64,000 nt of DNA from Cannabis sativa (lineage: Eukaryota; Streptophyta; Magnoliopsida; Rosales; Cannabaceae), in contig NC_083604.1 of NCBI RefSeq assembly GCF_029168945.1, positions 64,124,211-64,188,210 of the forward strand, given 5' to 3'. Positions 10,784 to 22,530 of this stretch are shown in pieces. The notes beneath the pieces were generated by a model, which was not told the origin of the DNA, ran no database searches, and worked only from the letters and a program-made list of their open reading frames with translations. The stretch's first letter is position 1; the number at the start of each line of letters is the position of its first letter. The position numbers and the translations under genes were made by a program.

Positions 10784-13245
10784 AGCCATGGTAATTGATT
10801 TACTTGCAAGAAATTTGGACTTTAAAACGATTGTTTGATGTTTTGGATGGTATCATGTTGTATTGAGTGTTATTTGATGATTGATTGATGTTTGTGAATT
10901 TTCGTGTAAAATAATTGAATATCTGTTTCTGGAATTATTTTTATTGGATTGTATGGAAAAAATTAAGTAATTTACTTTTTTACAGAACTCAATTTCGATT
11001 TAATTTGAATTAGTTATGATTTTTCGAAGTTTCAAAAAATATCGGGATGGTGTCACTGTCCCACGCGCGCGAAAACTGTCCGTATAGCTCGCATTTTTTT
11101 TCGTTTTTCTTCGATTTTTCATGCTTTTTCATGGATTTAACTACCGATTTTTTGTGTAGTTCTGTATTTATACTATTCCTACTCCTAATTCAATTCTAAT
11201 TATCATTATGAATTAATTTAATATTTTTTAAATTTAATTGAAGATATTAGTGTAATTTGAATTTAAAAATAGTTAGTATCTATCTTATTTGCTTAATAAT
11301 CTATCTTATTTTTAAATTTGATTATATCTTTTATTTTTAAATTTAAGGTCAGATTTTAAATATTTTAAATTAAATCTTTTTTTTTTAAATAATTTAACCT
11401 TATTTAAATTTAAAATAAGATAACTACAATCATGTAATTTTAAATAGATGTAAGATATTTTGCTAATTTTTAAATTTATTATTTTATTTATTTAAATTAC
11501 ATTTAAAATCTGAAAAAGATATTCATTTATCTTTTTTAATTTTTTATTTAATTTTTATTTATAAAATAACATGAAATATTTAAAAGTAGTTAGCAAAATT
11601 TTGAAATGATATTTAAGTTGGTTGAAACCTAATTTTTCAAAATTGTAGGTTTAATTTTAAATTTAATTTTTTTTTTTTAAATTTCGAAATTTTTTTTAAA
11701 TTTTATAAAATTTTCGAAAATATTTTTATTTAATTAATTAATTATTTATTTCGAAATTAATTATTTAATTTAAAATTAAATAAATCCTACATCCAACTAT
11801 CCAGCTAACCTTGTTGCAGGAGTATGTGTTTTAGCTTGTGTGTAAGTTTTCAAAACCTATTATTGCTTGATTGCAAATAGCCATGGTTACTTTTTGCCAG
11901 ATCTAATGATTTGATGGCTCCCTTGGTCAAGTTAATAATTTGTAACAGGTATATTTACAATCTTCTTTCATCTGTGTATGACCTAGCAACATGATATGAC
12001 CCATCCAAAGTGTGCATGTGTGAGCCTATGTGTTTAATTTCATTATAGATGCATATAGGTTGTTGTTGCTAAATAAAATATCATAGTTCTTGATAGATTT
12101 TATTTAGGCCCATTTAGTTTTTGGGCTTATTCAATTAATAACAGTTGTTCATTTTAAGGTTAAATTCCTCTCTTTTGGGCCTTGTGTGAGAGTTGGGAGC
12201 CATAGTAGTGGGTACGACATACTGTACCTAGCACCCCCTCACATGAACCACCCCAATTGTGAAGGCCCATTTGCCTGATTTGAATGACTGTACTAGGTTA
12301 ATTAAACTAGTTTAACCTAATAAAATTGATTAGCAACATAATTAATTTCATTTATTTTGAAATTAATTTAAGAAAATCATAGGATAAAGAATTTTATTCT
12401 AAGCTAAACTATGTGTATTTTCTTGTATTTAATTAAATATAGAATTATAACCATCTAGATTCTTTCTGAAGCTTAATTTAAATTTTTCATTAAATATTCC
12501 TATTTAAGTTGATATTTAGTTATCTCTAACTAATCAACTTAAATCTGAATATCTTTTGGATTTAAAATTTTAAAATTAAGTTGAGGAATTTTAGACATTG
12601 GTTATTAAGATTCTTTAGATATTTTTTAAGTTAATATCTTTTCGAATATTAACTTAAAATGGAATATTTTCAAATTAAGTGGTTACAACTTAATTTTTGA
12701 TATTTAATTAAATTTAAATTTGAAAATATTTAAGTTCTAGATTTTTTCTAATACAACTTAAATTAGATATTTTTTTCAAATTTTGTGGAAAAGATACTTA
12801 GTCAAATAAGATATTTTCTAGATAGTTATTTCTAGACTACTTATTATTTCTAATATTAAAATAGGAAAATATTATAAATTGTGAAATTAATTATTTAAAT
12901 AATTAATTTTGGTACAATTTATTTTAAGTATATTTTTTCCTAGTATTAAACTAGAGATTAATAATTAAGCCTTCTCTACACTTAATTATTTATTTCTTGA
13001 ATTTAATACATTTAATTAATTTGAAAATTAAATATCTAAGTTGATTTTCATCATGATACTTAAATATTTCTTTTTCATGACACTTAATTAAATAAAAAAT
13101 TATTTTTAGTTGAAATTTATTTTTTCAACTAAAGTTAAATAATTTTCAAAATATATTTTTTTCTTTATTTTATTAATTTCGAAATTGCATTTCTTAAATG
13201 CTAGAATTTCGAATTTTATTTGAAAAATAGATTAAAGTTGTAAAT
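10784..13245. other. A+T-rich retroelement interior with subrepeats
   Basis: No coding region is recognised. The sequence is dominated by TTAATTAATTT-like blocks and diverged repeats containing AACTTAAAT, AATTAAAT and ACTTAAATATTT. Such satellite-like interiors occur in large degenerate plant LTR elements. Confidence 0.5.
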
Positions 13246-14044
13246 TGTAGTGGCCAAAAATTGCTCTAAGCCCAATGAAAAGGCCCAACGATCGAAGTAC
13301 TTACAAAGCCCACTTACAAGTTAGATACAAAGAACCCATAAGCCCAGTGGCTCACATGGGCCACGCCCAATCCATGCCTTTTGGGTCATACCCATATTCA
13401 AATATCCAACCCACAATAAAGCTTGATTTTAAAGCGTAATGTTAGGGTTGACGCGTGGAGGAAGAAGAACGTTAAGTTTCCCAACTAACCCACGAAAATA
13501 GCGATCTTCCCTAGCATAGCGGAGCGAGAATATCAACCCACTGAGTGATACGCTAATTGGAAGACGCTCATCTAGGAACAAACCTAAAAGATGACGCTCA
13601 TCCCTGGAGAAGTGGGGGAAGACCGTTTCTCTAGGGACGGACCACGTTTCAAGAGGTAGCCGTTTTCCTAAGATAATAAATAGGCCCGCACTGGGACTGG
13701 GTGAAGAAAAAAGGGGGGATAGACGAATATTCACTCTCTCTCTCTCTCTATAGTTTTACTACCAAACTTATTATTTCTCTACGATCTGACATACTCTTTC
13801 TCATTCCGGTGAGCGAGGTTTGACCGTGGATCACCACATAACCATAAGCACAGGAAGTATTTATTTACATTTCTTGTTTTCTTTTCTACTTCGCACTATA
13901 AATTTACTGACTTAACCGTCGGAGTGCCTTCGGCCGGCACCACCCCGGTGTCCCAAGGTTTTACGGTCATCCTTTGTCTTTGTTCCGCAGGTTGTCGGTG
14001 CCCACAAACGCTCATTCCGATCATTGTAGATTTTAGCGTCTACA
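13246..14044 (+). mobile_element. Solo LTR, gypsy type, with target duplication
   Basis: A 799-bp TG...CA unit begins TGTAGTGGCCAAAAATTG and ends TTAGCGTCTACA, flanked by the 5-bp duplication TAAAT (13241-13245, 14045-14049). It is far richer in G+C than its host. Near its end is GGAGTGCCTTCGGCCGGCAC, a style of sequence found in Tat/Ogre-like gypsy LTRs. A related host repeat at about 14150-14260 continues uninterrupted through the equivalent site, so an unoccupied version of the target is also visible. Orientation is judged from the LTR style only. No internal domain is present. Confidence 0.8.
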
Positions 14045-14049
14045 TAAAT

Positions 14050-16112
14050 TATTTATTTTAATTTTGGACCAACTTAAATCAATGATTTTTTTCATTTAAT
14101 GATTAATTAAAATAAATGAAGTAAAATATATTTTTCTTTATTTTATTAATCAATTTTCGAAATTGCATTTCATAATGCAAGATGATTTTGAATTTATCTT
14201 GAAAAATAGATTAAGTTGTAAATTAATTATTTATTTTAATTAGTTCTTGGATCAACTTAAATCAATGTTTTTTTCATTTATTGATTAATTTAAAATAAAT
14301 TGAATTAAAGTATATTAATTAGTCAAAGGAAAATCTAGATAGATGATATTTTTGCTTGAAGTATTTTTCTAGTGTATTTAATTAAATAGAAAATTAATAT
14401 TTAAGTTGATTTTCATCATCATACTTAAATATTTGAAATTTTTCTTATATATTTAATTAAATAGGAAAATTATATTTTTTGTTGTAAATTAATTTTATTA
14501 ATTAATTTTGGGCCAACATTAAATTAGAATAATTTTTCCAGGATTTATTCTTTTTATTTTAATATGCAATTTCAAAAATTGTATTCTTAAATACTTTAAT
14601 TTTTCGAAATGCAATATATATTTATAGAAAATTAAATTTGAGTTGTAAATTAATTTAAAATAATTTTGTAACAACTTAAATTGAATATTTTTCTAAATAT
14701 TTATTGGAAATTATTACTAAGATGGAAATAATTCATATTATTTTCATATCCATCTAAGTAAAATTTATAAATATTAAACTAAAATTTATATTTAGAATTT
14801 TTCATTATAAATTGGAAATTTTAATTAAATAAATATATATTTAAAATAAATAGATTAAATAAAGAGAATCAAAGAAAATACAACTCACTTTAAATAATGA
14901 GCTTTATTATTATTAAGATATTCGATCTCCATTGTTGGTCTTACAATAGTTAAATGTTTTTAATATAACCTCGAGACGCTAGACTTCGTCCCCATATGGA
15001 TGGTTATTCGTTGAACGCATTTAACACCGTAAGATCTCCTTTGATAAGTGTTTTGTAAGTTTTCGTCTCTATTAGACTCTCCCCTACGGTGACTACTTAG
15101 AGATAAACTTATAAAACATGAAACAATTGTGGAAGCTCATAAAATGAGAATAACCTTGACTCTCACCTACCGGGACAACGTTGGATTCTTATTTTGATCG
15201 AATAAAAGGTTGCTAGAATGGTTTGCATTTTAAATGAGCTGACAACTCTATTCAATGAATGATACTTTGACTCTCGCCTACCGGGACACTGTATCAGTTT
15301 GTTGAAAACCTTAGAAATTATTTAGGATTGTATGTTTTAGTATTTTCACTGGTCATTCCTACTTGCTATATGTTTAATAATTTCTGAATTGTGTATGAAT
15401 TTATATTGAACCATGTTAATTTCTGTTATTAAATTGTAGTTTAATTTCGAATCTTCATTGTTGGTCTAACATGTTTGTTTATCTAATGAGATAAATCCCT
15501 AATGGATTTTCACCATTAGACATACATAATAGTGTAAGATCTCGAAAGATAAATATTGTATATGCAACATCTAGCTGTTCATCAATTGATGACACCTTAG
15601 ACTAGTATTTTTACAATATGAAACAAGAAGATTACATACATAAGATTACTTTGTCTTTCACTAATCGAAACATCGTTGGATTCTTATTTATAAATGAAAT
15701 TATCCTAATTCCTCTTAGCTTATTCATTTCGAATTAGCTTCAAAACATATCATTGGATGAATGGTCTATAAATCATTTCATGTCATTCTATATTTTCTCT
15801 TAAGAAATTAAATGACCCATATGATTATAATCCCGAAATTCTATTCCCAAATGATATAAATCCTCAATCTTAGAAATCTCCTACTTGTATGGGCAAATCT
15901 GACTTAGAGTTTGTATTAGTAGTGCTGGTCCAAGATAGAATTACTCATTCCAGGAAGCAAGTTACACTTTCCAAGTGTTCAATATCCATCTTCTATTAAT
16001 GGATTCAAACTGTGTGGAATATGAGTTTGGTATTCTGTGACCAGGATCCACTTGCACTATTCTAAGAACTCTTTGATGTAACTATACCTAAATCATCAAA
16101 AGACTCAACCAC
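14050..16112. other. Degenerate copia interior
   Basis: No open coding frame is seen. Up to about 14900 it continues the A+T-rich subrepeats. From 14980 to 15700 a motif recurs in three diverged copies: TGACTCTCACCTACCGGGAC near 15157, a TGACTCTCGCCTACCGGGAC version near 15273, and a weaker one near 15650. The first and third are followed by CGTTGGATTCTTATTT. The function of this repeat is unknown. Confidence 0.45.
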
Positions 16113-17048
16113 TATCACGTCCCCGCTTCAAGCCTCCATTAGGTCCTTACACCCATGGAATAATGACTCTTATACACGAGTACGTCACTCTGGCTGCTTC
16201 CTGGATTGAAGACTGACCCTACAAGCCAACACGAGTGTTTCTAGCGTGCTTTGTCCTCACTCACACGCTTCCTGGGAAAACTTCCTAGGAGGTCACCCAT
16301 CCTGAAATTGCCCCAGGTTAAGCACGCTTAACTGTGGAGTTCTTTCGAGATGGGCTACCGAAAAACAAGATGCACCTTGTTGATATAGGTAGTATTAATC
16401 AATCCATTTAAGCCCTCTTCAACTGTGTAGTCCCATACCTACACAGTCTCAGAATCATCCCACTTGACCTTCCCCAGGCGGTGTGGGATTGCACAACTTA
16501 CCCGGTGTTTCTCCTTACGGATCACGGGACTACTGACTGTCACAATCACCCTTCCTTATAGGGCTTGATGTCCTCGTCAACCACACTTCCGGCTGGGTCA
16601 AGGCTCTGATACCATTTGTCACGTCCCCGCTTCAAGCCTCCATTAGGTCCTTACACCCATGGAATAATGACTCTTATACACGAGTACGTCACTCTGGCTG
16701 CTTCCTGGATTGAAGACTGACCCTACAAACCAACACGAGTGTTTCTAGCGTGCTTTGTCCTCACTCACACGCTTCTTGGGAAAACTTCCCAGGAGGTCAC
16801 CCATCCTGAAATTGCCCCAGGTCAAGCACGCTTAACTGTGGAGTTCTTTCGAGATGGGCTACCGAAAAACAAGATGCACCTTGTTGATATAGGTAGTACC
16901 AATCAATCCATTTAAGCCCTCTTCAACTGTGTAGTCCCATACCTACACAGTCTCAGAATCATCCCACTTGACCTTCCCCAGGCGGTGTGGGATTGCACAG
17001 CTTACCCGGTGTTTCTCCTTACGGATCACGGGACTACTGACTGTCACA
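16113..17048 (-). mobile_element. Complete Cassandra TRIM retrotransposon
   Basis: Two 432-bp LTRs (16113-16544 and 16617-17048) flank a 72-bp interior. On the minus strand the interior starts with AATGGTATCAGAGC, which is the initiator-methionine tRNA primer-binding site, and ends in a purine tract next to the other LTR. The 5-bp target duplication is ACCAC (16108-16112 and 17049-17053). Each LTR contains a minus-strand stretch matching the plant 5S rRNA internal promoter, including AGTTAAGCGTGCTTGACC and GGATGGGTGACCTCCTGGGA. Carrying 5S-like promoter sequence in the LTR is the defining trait of Cassandra. It has no protein-coding capacity and depends on other elements. Confidence 0.93.
16783..16846 (-). 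promoter_or_regulatory. 5S rRNA-like internal promoter in Cassandra LTR
   Basis: On the minus strand this reads like the A-box to C-box part of plant 5S rRNA: AACTCCACAGTTAAGCGTGC, then a spacer, then GGATGGGTGACCTCC. In Cassandra elements this region is known to drive RNA polymerase III transcription; here that is inferred from similarity. The equivalent stretch is present in the other Cassandra LTR copies in the window. Confidence 0.7.
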
Positions 17049-17053
17049 ACCAC

Positions 17054-17700
17054 ATTTTTCATTAATCTATGGCATTTGTATCTTGTTCATAGTGGATTTG
17101 ACAAGATCAATCTCTGCAAAGAGTTAATATGCCTATATTCACTGAAAGTAGTTCATCTCATTCGCAGATGGATGTACATTCAGGGGTGGATATGAGTTTT
17201 TCGTTGTATTCTTAAAACGATAAATCTAGATTATACCTTTTAGCAAAGAAATTTGAAATGTTTGAAAAATTTCATTAATTTCTAGCAATGGTTAAAACCA
17301 TTAAGGTAAGTGGTTAAAGATCTTGCGAACTGATAGGGGTGGAGAAATAGTTAGTAGATATGCAGTTCAAAGATCATTAAATTGATTTTTGAATTATATC
17401 CAAACTTACCTCCCCAGAAATTTCGAGTTGCATATTGATGATTAGTTACTAGTCGTTGCCTAAATCCTTCTATGGTGATACAATTTCAGAATGATGTAAT
17501 GGTTGTATACTTAATGTAAATCATTACTAGATTTATGGATGACCTAATAAAAATCTTAAGAAAAGCTAGAACTGTTAACCATAGTTTGTTAGCTATTCTA
17601 AGTGATTAGGGGTGAACCATCCCATAGTCAATAGATAAGAAAGTGTTTGTTTAAACAAATACTACTTTTCTAAGAAAATGACTAAGTCTGAAAATAAAGT
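17054..17700. other. Degenerate copia interior
   Basis: Moderate-complexity sequence with no long open frame. It lies between the Cassandra insertion and the recognisable pol remnant and probably belongs to decayed pol. Confidence 0.4.
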
Positions 17701-18970
17701 AGCAAATAAAAAAGATATTTTTCTTGATTCCAAAAGTGTTCTATCATCTTACATATGATGATCCCACTGCCTCTGTTGTCTTGTCACAACCAAAGAGATT
17801 AATACCATTTAGTTTTCTTCGACATAATTCACTGTACCTTGTCGTAGTGGGAGAGTTTCTAGGAACTCACCTTCTTATGACTTGGGAGACACTAGTGATT
17901 AAAATCCATTGTGAGTTTAAACAAGTAATGGATTGTCAAGATAAGAAACTAAGAAGAAAAGCCAATACAACTATGGTTTAATCCATTCACATGGAATAAC
18001 CTAAAGTTTTCTATTACAAGGACATAAAGGGAAATTTTGTATATAAGTCTGTTCAATGGACTTAACAAAACTTCCTGTTCCTAGTATTATAGGTTTGAGT
18101 TTATCTGAACCTATGGTATACCTGGTAATTACTTACTCTAATGCAAGCAACTTACTTTAGTAAGATGCTGAAGCATTTTCTTTCTAATGGCAATCTATAG
18201 AAGCTTCTCGACTTCTAGGCATAGATTTTATTTATCTAAAGAAAAGTCTCAACTATTCCAGAAAAGATAAAGCCATGAAAGAATTTTATACATCAACAGT
18301 GAGAGGTCTCAGATATGCTAATGTATGCCTTAGACCAGACACCTGCTGTTGAGTGAGAGTAATGAGTAGGTATCAGATTAATCCAGGAGAAGAACATTGG
18401 AAGACAATCAAGTAAATCTTAAGATTAAGAAGAGGAACTATATGTTAGTCTATAAGGGTGTGTTTAAAACACTTAGACTACACCATATCAGATTTCGAAA
18501 TTTGCCTTTGTGCTAGTAAATCTTTCTGATAAGATGGTGGTTACTCTGGGGATGGAATAGTGATTTTGGAGAAGTGTAAAAACCTATCTGAAGTCTCTAG
18601 GTCTACCAGAGAGGGACTGAATGTTAAAGTTGCAGGAAAGGTACTTATTCAGTCTAAGGAAAGTTCTATACATCTTTGGCACCATTCCAAATTGCCTTAA
18701 CTCCTATTGTTACTTCCTGAATAACCAAAAGTAGTTGCCAAAGATATAGAATCCAGTATCCCAAGAGAGTAGACATATAGAGAGGAATTTCACATTATCA
18801 ATGATTTTGTGATTAAGGAAGAGTAATGGTGGAGAAAAGGTTGTGGTTAATTCAACCTTTCAGATCCTATTACGAGGAGTTTACTACTACTACTACACTT
18901 GATTTGAATATCAAGGTGTTGAGATTATTTGAAATGCACATTTTGTTTTATATTAGTGCAAGTGGGAGTT
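17701..18970 (+). pseudogene. Decayed Ty1/copia pol remnant (RNase H region)
   Basis: Translated in pieces, 18290-18520 gives copia RNase H-like text, for example a LRYANVCLRPDT-like stretch, then MSRYQINPGEEHWKTIK followed by a stop. This corresponds to the conserved ...RYQSNPG..HW..IK.ILRYL... block of copia polymerases. The surrounding frame is broken by several stops and shifts, and no intact domain remains. The purine-rich tract AGTGGGAGT at 18961-18969 follows directly, next to the 3' LTR. Confidence 0.6.
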
Positions 18971-20866
18971 TGTTGGGTTTTATGCCCTAAATAAAACTCA
19001 TTTCAATATAATCAGATTTACTTATTAATATAGATCAGAAATAACATTTAATGTTGCATGGTTCACATGATTTATTTCATGATTATATGTACATAATGTA
19101 TAAATTCATCTGAAACCCTTTTCACATACTTGATCCTGTTTATTGTACCGTCAACACATTGGAAAGTAAACATGACTATGTGAATAAAGTTTCCTAGATT
19201 TATCAGACATAGGGTTTTACTGATATGATAATCTACAACAGAGTTTACTTGTATTTGGAGAAGTGCTATGTTCTTTCTAGAGCATTGTTTAAAGTAAAGC
19301 TCAGGTTGGATGCATGGAGTATGCATCGGAAGGGACCGATATTGAACTTTGACTTAGATTTATTAAACTTACCGTAATATCTATTCAAGTCAATATCGCC
19401 TAGTTGATCCTAGATCAAATGATCTTAATCCTGATATGATTATGCTCAATCTCGAGAGGCTATTCGTGTTCTTTGATTTGTTAGTTAAGCCTACTTTTAG
19501 GTCAGGGTGATACGTACATTTTGGGAACACGGTAGTGCAATTGAGTGGGAGCGCTATCATAAACATGGAATCTATAGCTTCTATCTGGCGAATAGTAAGC
19601 AAAGGAGGATCTCCTTTGAGCTTGACCAAACGAACATAAATGGTGGAGTACTCATTTCACATAAGCTGAAATATCATTTATACGGGGTCAAGTGTTTTAA
19701 GGAATAAATACATTGTAAGGTGTAACGGTAATCTAATCCCTTTACAGTGTAGATCATTCATATAGAGGATCATTGATCACATTAGGATTATAACAATGGA
19801 TAACTAATGATGCATCTATATGGTGGAACATATAGAGCATTCTATATAATGAGAGTGCAATTCTAAGTTCTATGCGTGGATTTGAACGAAGAATTAATAA
19901 GTTAGTGAATTTTAGTGCTAAATTCTTGATCTACTTATTGGAAGCTCGGTTATATAGACCCATGGTCCCCGCACTAGTTGAGATAATATTGCTTGTAAGA
20001 CTCATGTAATTGGTTTTGATTAATCAATTATAATTCTCAAATTAGACTATGTCTATTTGTGAAATTTTCACTAAGTAAGGGCGGAATTGTAAAGAAAGAG
20101 GTTTAGGGGGCATATTTGTTAATTATGATACTTTGTATGGTTCAATTAATAAATATGATAAATGACAATATTATTTAATAATTATTTATAGTTATTAAAT
20201 AGTTAGAATTGGCATTTAAATGGTTGAATTAGAAAATTTGCGTTTTTGAGAAAATCAGATACAGAAAAGATAAAACTGCAAAATTGCAAAAAGTGAGGCC
20301 CAAATCCACTAGTATAGGGCCGGCCACTTTTATAGGAATTTACCTCTGATATTTTCATTATTTTAATGCCAAATAATTCAAACCTAACCCTAGTGGAATA
20401 CTATAAATAGATAGTGAAGGCTTCAGGAAAATTACACTTTTCTTCTGACAACACGATTCGAGAAAAATCGAGCCTCTCTCTCTCCCTATCTTTAGCTGCC
20501 ACTTCCCTCTTCTTTTCTTCTTCAATATTTCGAAATTCTTAGTGTATGAGTAGTGCCCACACACAGCAAGTGATACCTCAATCATAGTGAGGAAGATCGT
20601 GAAGAAAGACTTTCAGCAAGAAGGAGTTTCAGCACTAAAAATTCAGAGAAAGAGATCCAGGTTCAGATCTTGATAATACTCTGCTACAGAAAGGAATCAA
20701 GGGCTAGAGATCTGAACGGAAGAAGTCATTTAATTCCGCTGCACCCAATGTAAGGTTTCCTAAACTTTATATGTGTTTATTTCATCATTTTAGAAAGTTC
20801 ATATTTAGGGTGTTAATCAACATACTTGTGAGTAGATCTAAGATCCTGGTAAAATAATTTCCAACA
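18971..20866 (+). repeat. Full-length 3' LTR of the 10.5-kb copia element
   Basis: This 1,896-bp TG...CA unit carries a TATA-like CTATAAATAGATAG at about 20401-20414 followed by a CT-rich leader (CTCTCTCTCTCCC), a plausible promoter and transcript start. Its first 433 bases match 10351-10783. Confidence 0.85.
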
Positions 20867-20869
20867 ACA

Positions 20870-21043
20870 TGGTGGTTCTCTAGTGAGCATCTTAGCCACC
20901 CTCACTGGGAGAAGCTATGCAATTGGATAATTGAGATCACGGAGTCAGGTTCCCAAAGGATCTTAAATACATTAGCTGGTGTTGTGACAGCTGAAGCAAA
21001 GGGCAAAGGTTTACCGCGACTTTCATCATATGTTCAGTGTTGA
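20870..21043 (+). other. Possible captured coding fragment in CACTA element
   Basis: A 57-codon open stretch ends in TGA and contains WEKLCNWIIEITESG and LAGVVTAEAKGKGLP. It follows directly after the copia target duplication, so its 5' part lies at or before 10350. With 9960-10350 it forms the G+C-richer core of the CACTA-type element and may be a host gene fragment carried by the transposon. I do not recognise the family, and the open frame could be chance. Confidence 0.3.
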
Positions 21044-21486
21044 ATTTTTGTTATTGCAATTATATTTTTGTTCTCATATTTGTAATTTGTCTTTTTTTAA
21101 AAAAAAATTTGTTACAAATGTTTCTGTTTAATAAGAAATTTTATTATTGTGTTTTTCTCTTTTAGTATTTGATTTTACTTTTTATTCAAAAAAATTTGAT
21201 TTAATTTAATTAAATTAATAACGAATTAGTAGAACATAAATTCAATTTATATTTTATTATTTATTCTATTTTTTGCAAAAAAAAAAATAATATTATATAT
21301 ATATATATAAAAATGTGTTTAACATCCACCCGACTTAAAATATTTTTCTAGTCTAATATTGTTGGACTAGAAAAATACTCCTTTTATGTTCGAGGATACC
21401 ATGTCCAACATAAAAATGGACTAAAAGACATATCATGTCCAACTTTTATAGACATAAAAAAAAGGTTTTTTTTTGTAGTAGTGAGT

Positions 21487-22530
21487 AGACATAGTTTTAA
21501 TCAACAGTAGACAACTATATATAATTTAGAGATCGGTGACATATGTTATTGCACTAACACACTCTCAAAGACCTACCATAATTATACCTGCATGTCTCTT
21601 AATTATTAATATTTAAATTTAGAGAAAAATATAGATTTCTAATATTTATAAATTAAAAATTACAACTACATGTTAAAATATTTATTTTTAAAATTATATA
21701 ACAGAAACTATCTCAGTTATAATAAGGTAATGTAACTGATACAATATAGTTATGTAACAACTAAAACAACACTAGTTTCTTTATTTATTCTCATTTATTT
21801 TTTACCATGCAAGATGATAAATAAACCTTAGCATCTAATAGAAGAGATTTACCAAAAATACCTTTGTTTTTTCCAATTTTAATTGTTTAAAAATTAAAGC
21901 CGGTATTATTAAAATAGGATTACTGTGTAAAAAGGTACCTTATACTGTAGCTGTATATAGTATCAAATTAGTAGCTTTTCATTGTAGCGACAGACTCCGT
22001 CAGTAATCTTTCATTGTAGCTACAGTGCACTTCTAAAAAATGAATACTTTTTTAGATGTTTTTTCTGTATGTAGATACCGTGTATGCGTTTATATATTTA
22101 AGGTTGATATAGTCTTTATATTTTGAGTTTTTTTTTTATTATTTTTTTTTTCTACTTTGCATCAGTTTTATACTAATGCAAGTGAGTTTGTATTCTTAAA
22201 AAATTGATGGAAATGAATTTGTGTTAGTTAAAAATTGATCATGCAAAATCCTAGCAGTTAAAATCGACATAAACTTTTAAAAGTGTATAATTGCCTCGCT
22301 TTTAGAAGTTAACTGATGCAAAAAAATCATTTTAGAATAATAACATACTGCCTCAGTTTTTGAAAGGCACTGCAATTTTTTTTTTTTTCATTATAATTGT
22401 ATACAAATAGAATAGATCATAATAATTCATATAAAGCATACATTCAATTTAATGAATATATCTTTTTTTTTTAACACAATCTAGTGAAACTAAATCACAA
22501 ACCCAAATATTACTTTCTAGTTCCTACCCA
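21487..22530. other. Region downstream of the intact UGT gene
   Basis: No gene is seen. It is A+T-rich sequence with poly-T tracts. It ends at the UGT stop codon and probably includes the UGT 3' untranslated region (minus strand, below 22531). Confidence 0.5.
22153..22330. mobile_element. Small palindromic MITE-like repeat
   Basis: The left side reads TTTGCATCAGTTTTATA and the right side AACTGATGCAAAAA, partly inverted copies about 170 bp apart. The first 47 bases match 61872-61918 with two differences, so it is a repeat family in this genome. No target duplication could be fixed. Confidence 0.45.

Larger units (their letters stand above)
10351..20866 (+). mobile_element. Ty1/copia-type LTR retrotransposon, 10.5 kb, degenerate
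   Basis: The element starts TGTTGGGTTTTATGCCC and ends AATAATTTCCAACA. It is bounded by the perfect 5-bp target duplication ACATG (10346-10350 and 20867-20871). The 3' LTR is preceded by the purine-rich AGTGGGAGT, which orients the element on the plus strand. The 5' LTR survives only for its first 433 bases. Decayed copia RNase H-like sequence lies near the 3' end. Most of 10784-16100 is very A+T-rich and non-coding. It hosts a solo LTR and a Cassandra element. Confidence 0.85.
9421..21483. mobile_element. CACTA-type element split by a retrotransposon
   Basis: The left end reads TACTACTACAAAAAATTC and the right end, reverse-complemented, CACTACTACAAAAAAAAACC. The flanking trinucleotide AGT is duplicated (9418-9420 and 21484-21486). 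Both subterminal zones (9440-9680 and 21340-21460) carry repeated TTGGACTAGAAA and ATGTCCAAC motifs, as expected for transposase-binding repeats of CACTA elements. Removing the nested retroelement (10351-20866) leaves only about 1.5 kb, so this was a non-autonomous element. Its core (9960-10350 and 20872-21043) is G+C-richer and gene-like. The first base of the left terminus has changed from C to T. Confidence 0.75.

Noticed and set aside
13429..13734. Minus-strand open frame of 101 codons
   Set aside because: It lies entirely inside a solo LTR and has no recognisable domain; LTR composition explains it.
16783..16846. Possible functional 5S rRNA gene
   Set aside because: The match covers only the internal promoter part, lies inside TG...CA LTRs with primer site and target duplications, and recurs with each Cassandra copy. 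It is Cassandra sequence, not a 5S gene.
16111..17050. CRISPR-like or satellite tandem repeat
   Set aside because: The two 432-bp units are LTRs around a 72-bp interior with primer site; there is no short regular repeat-spacer pattern.
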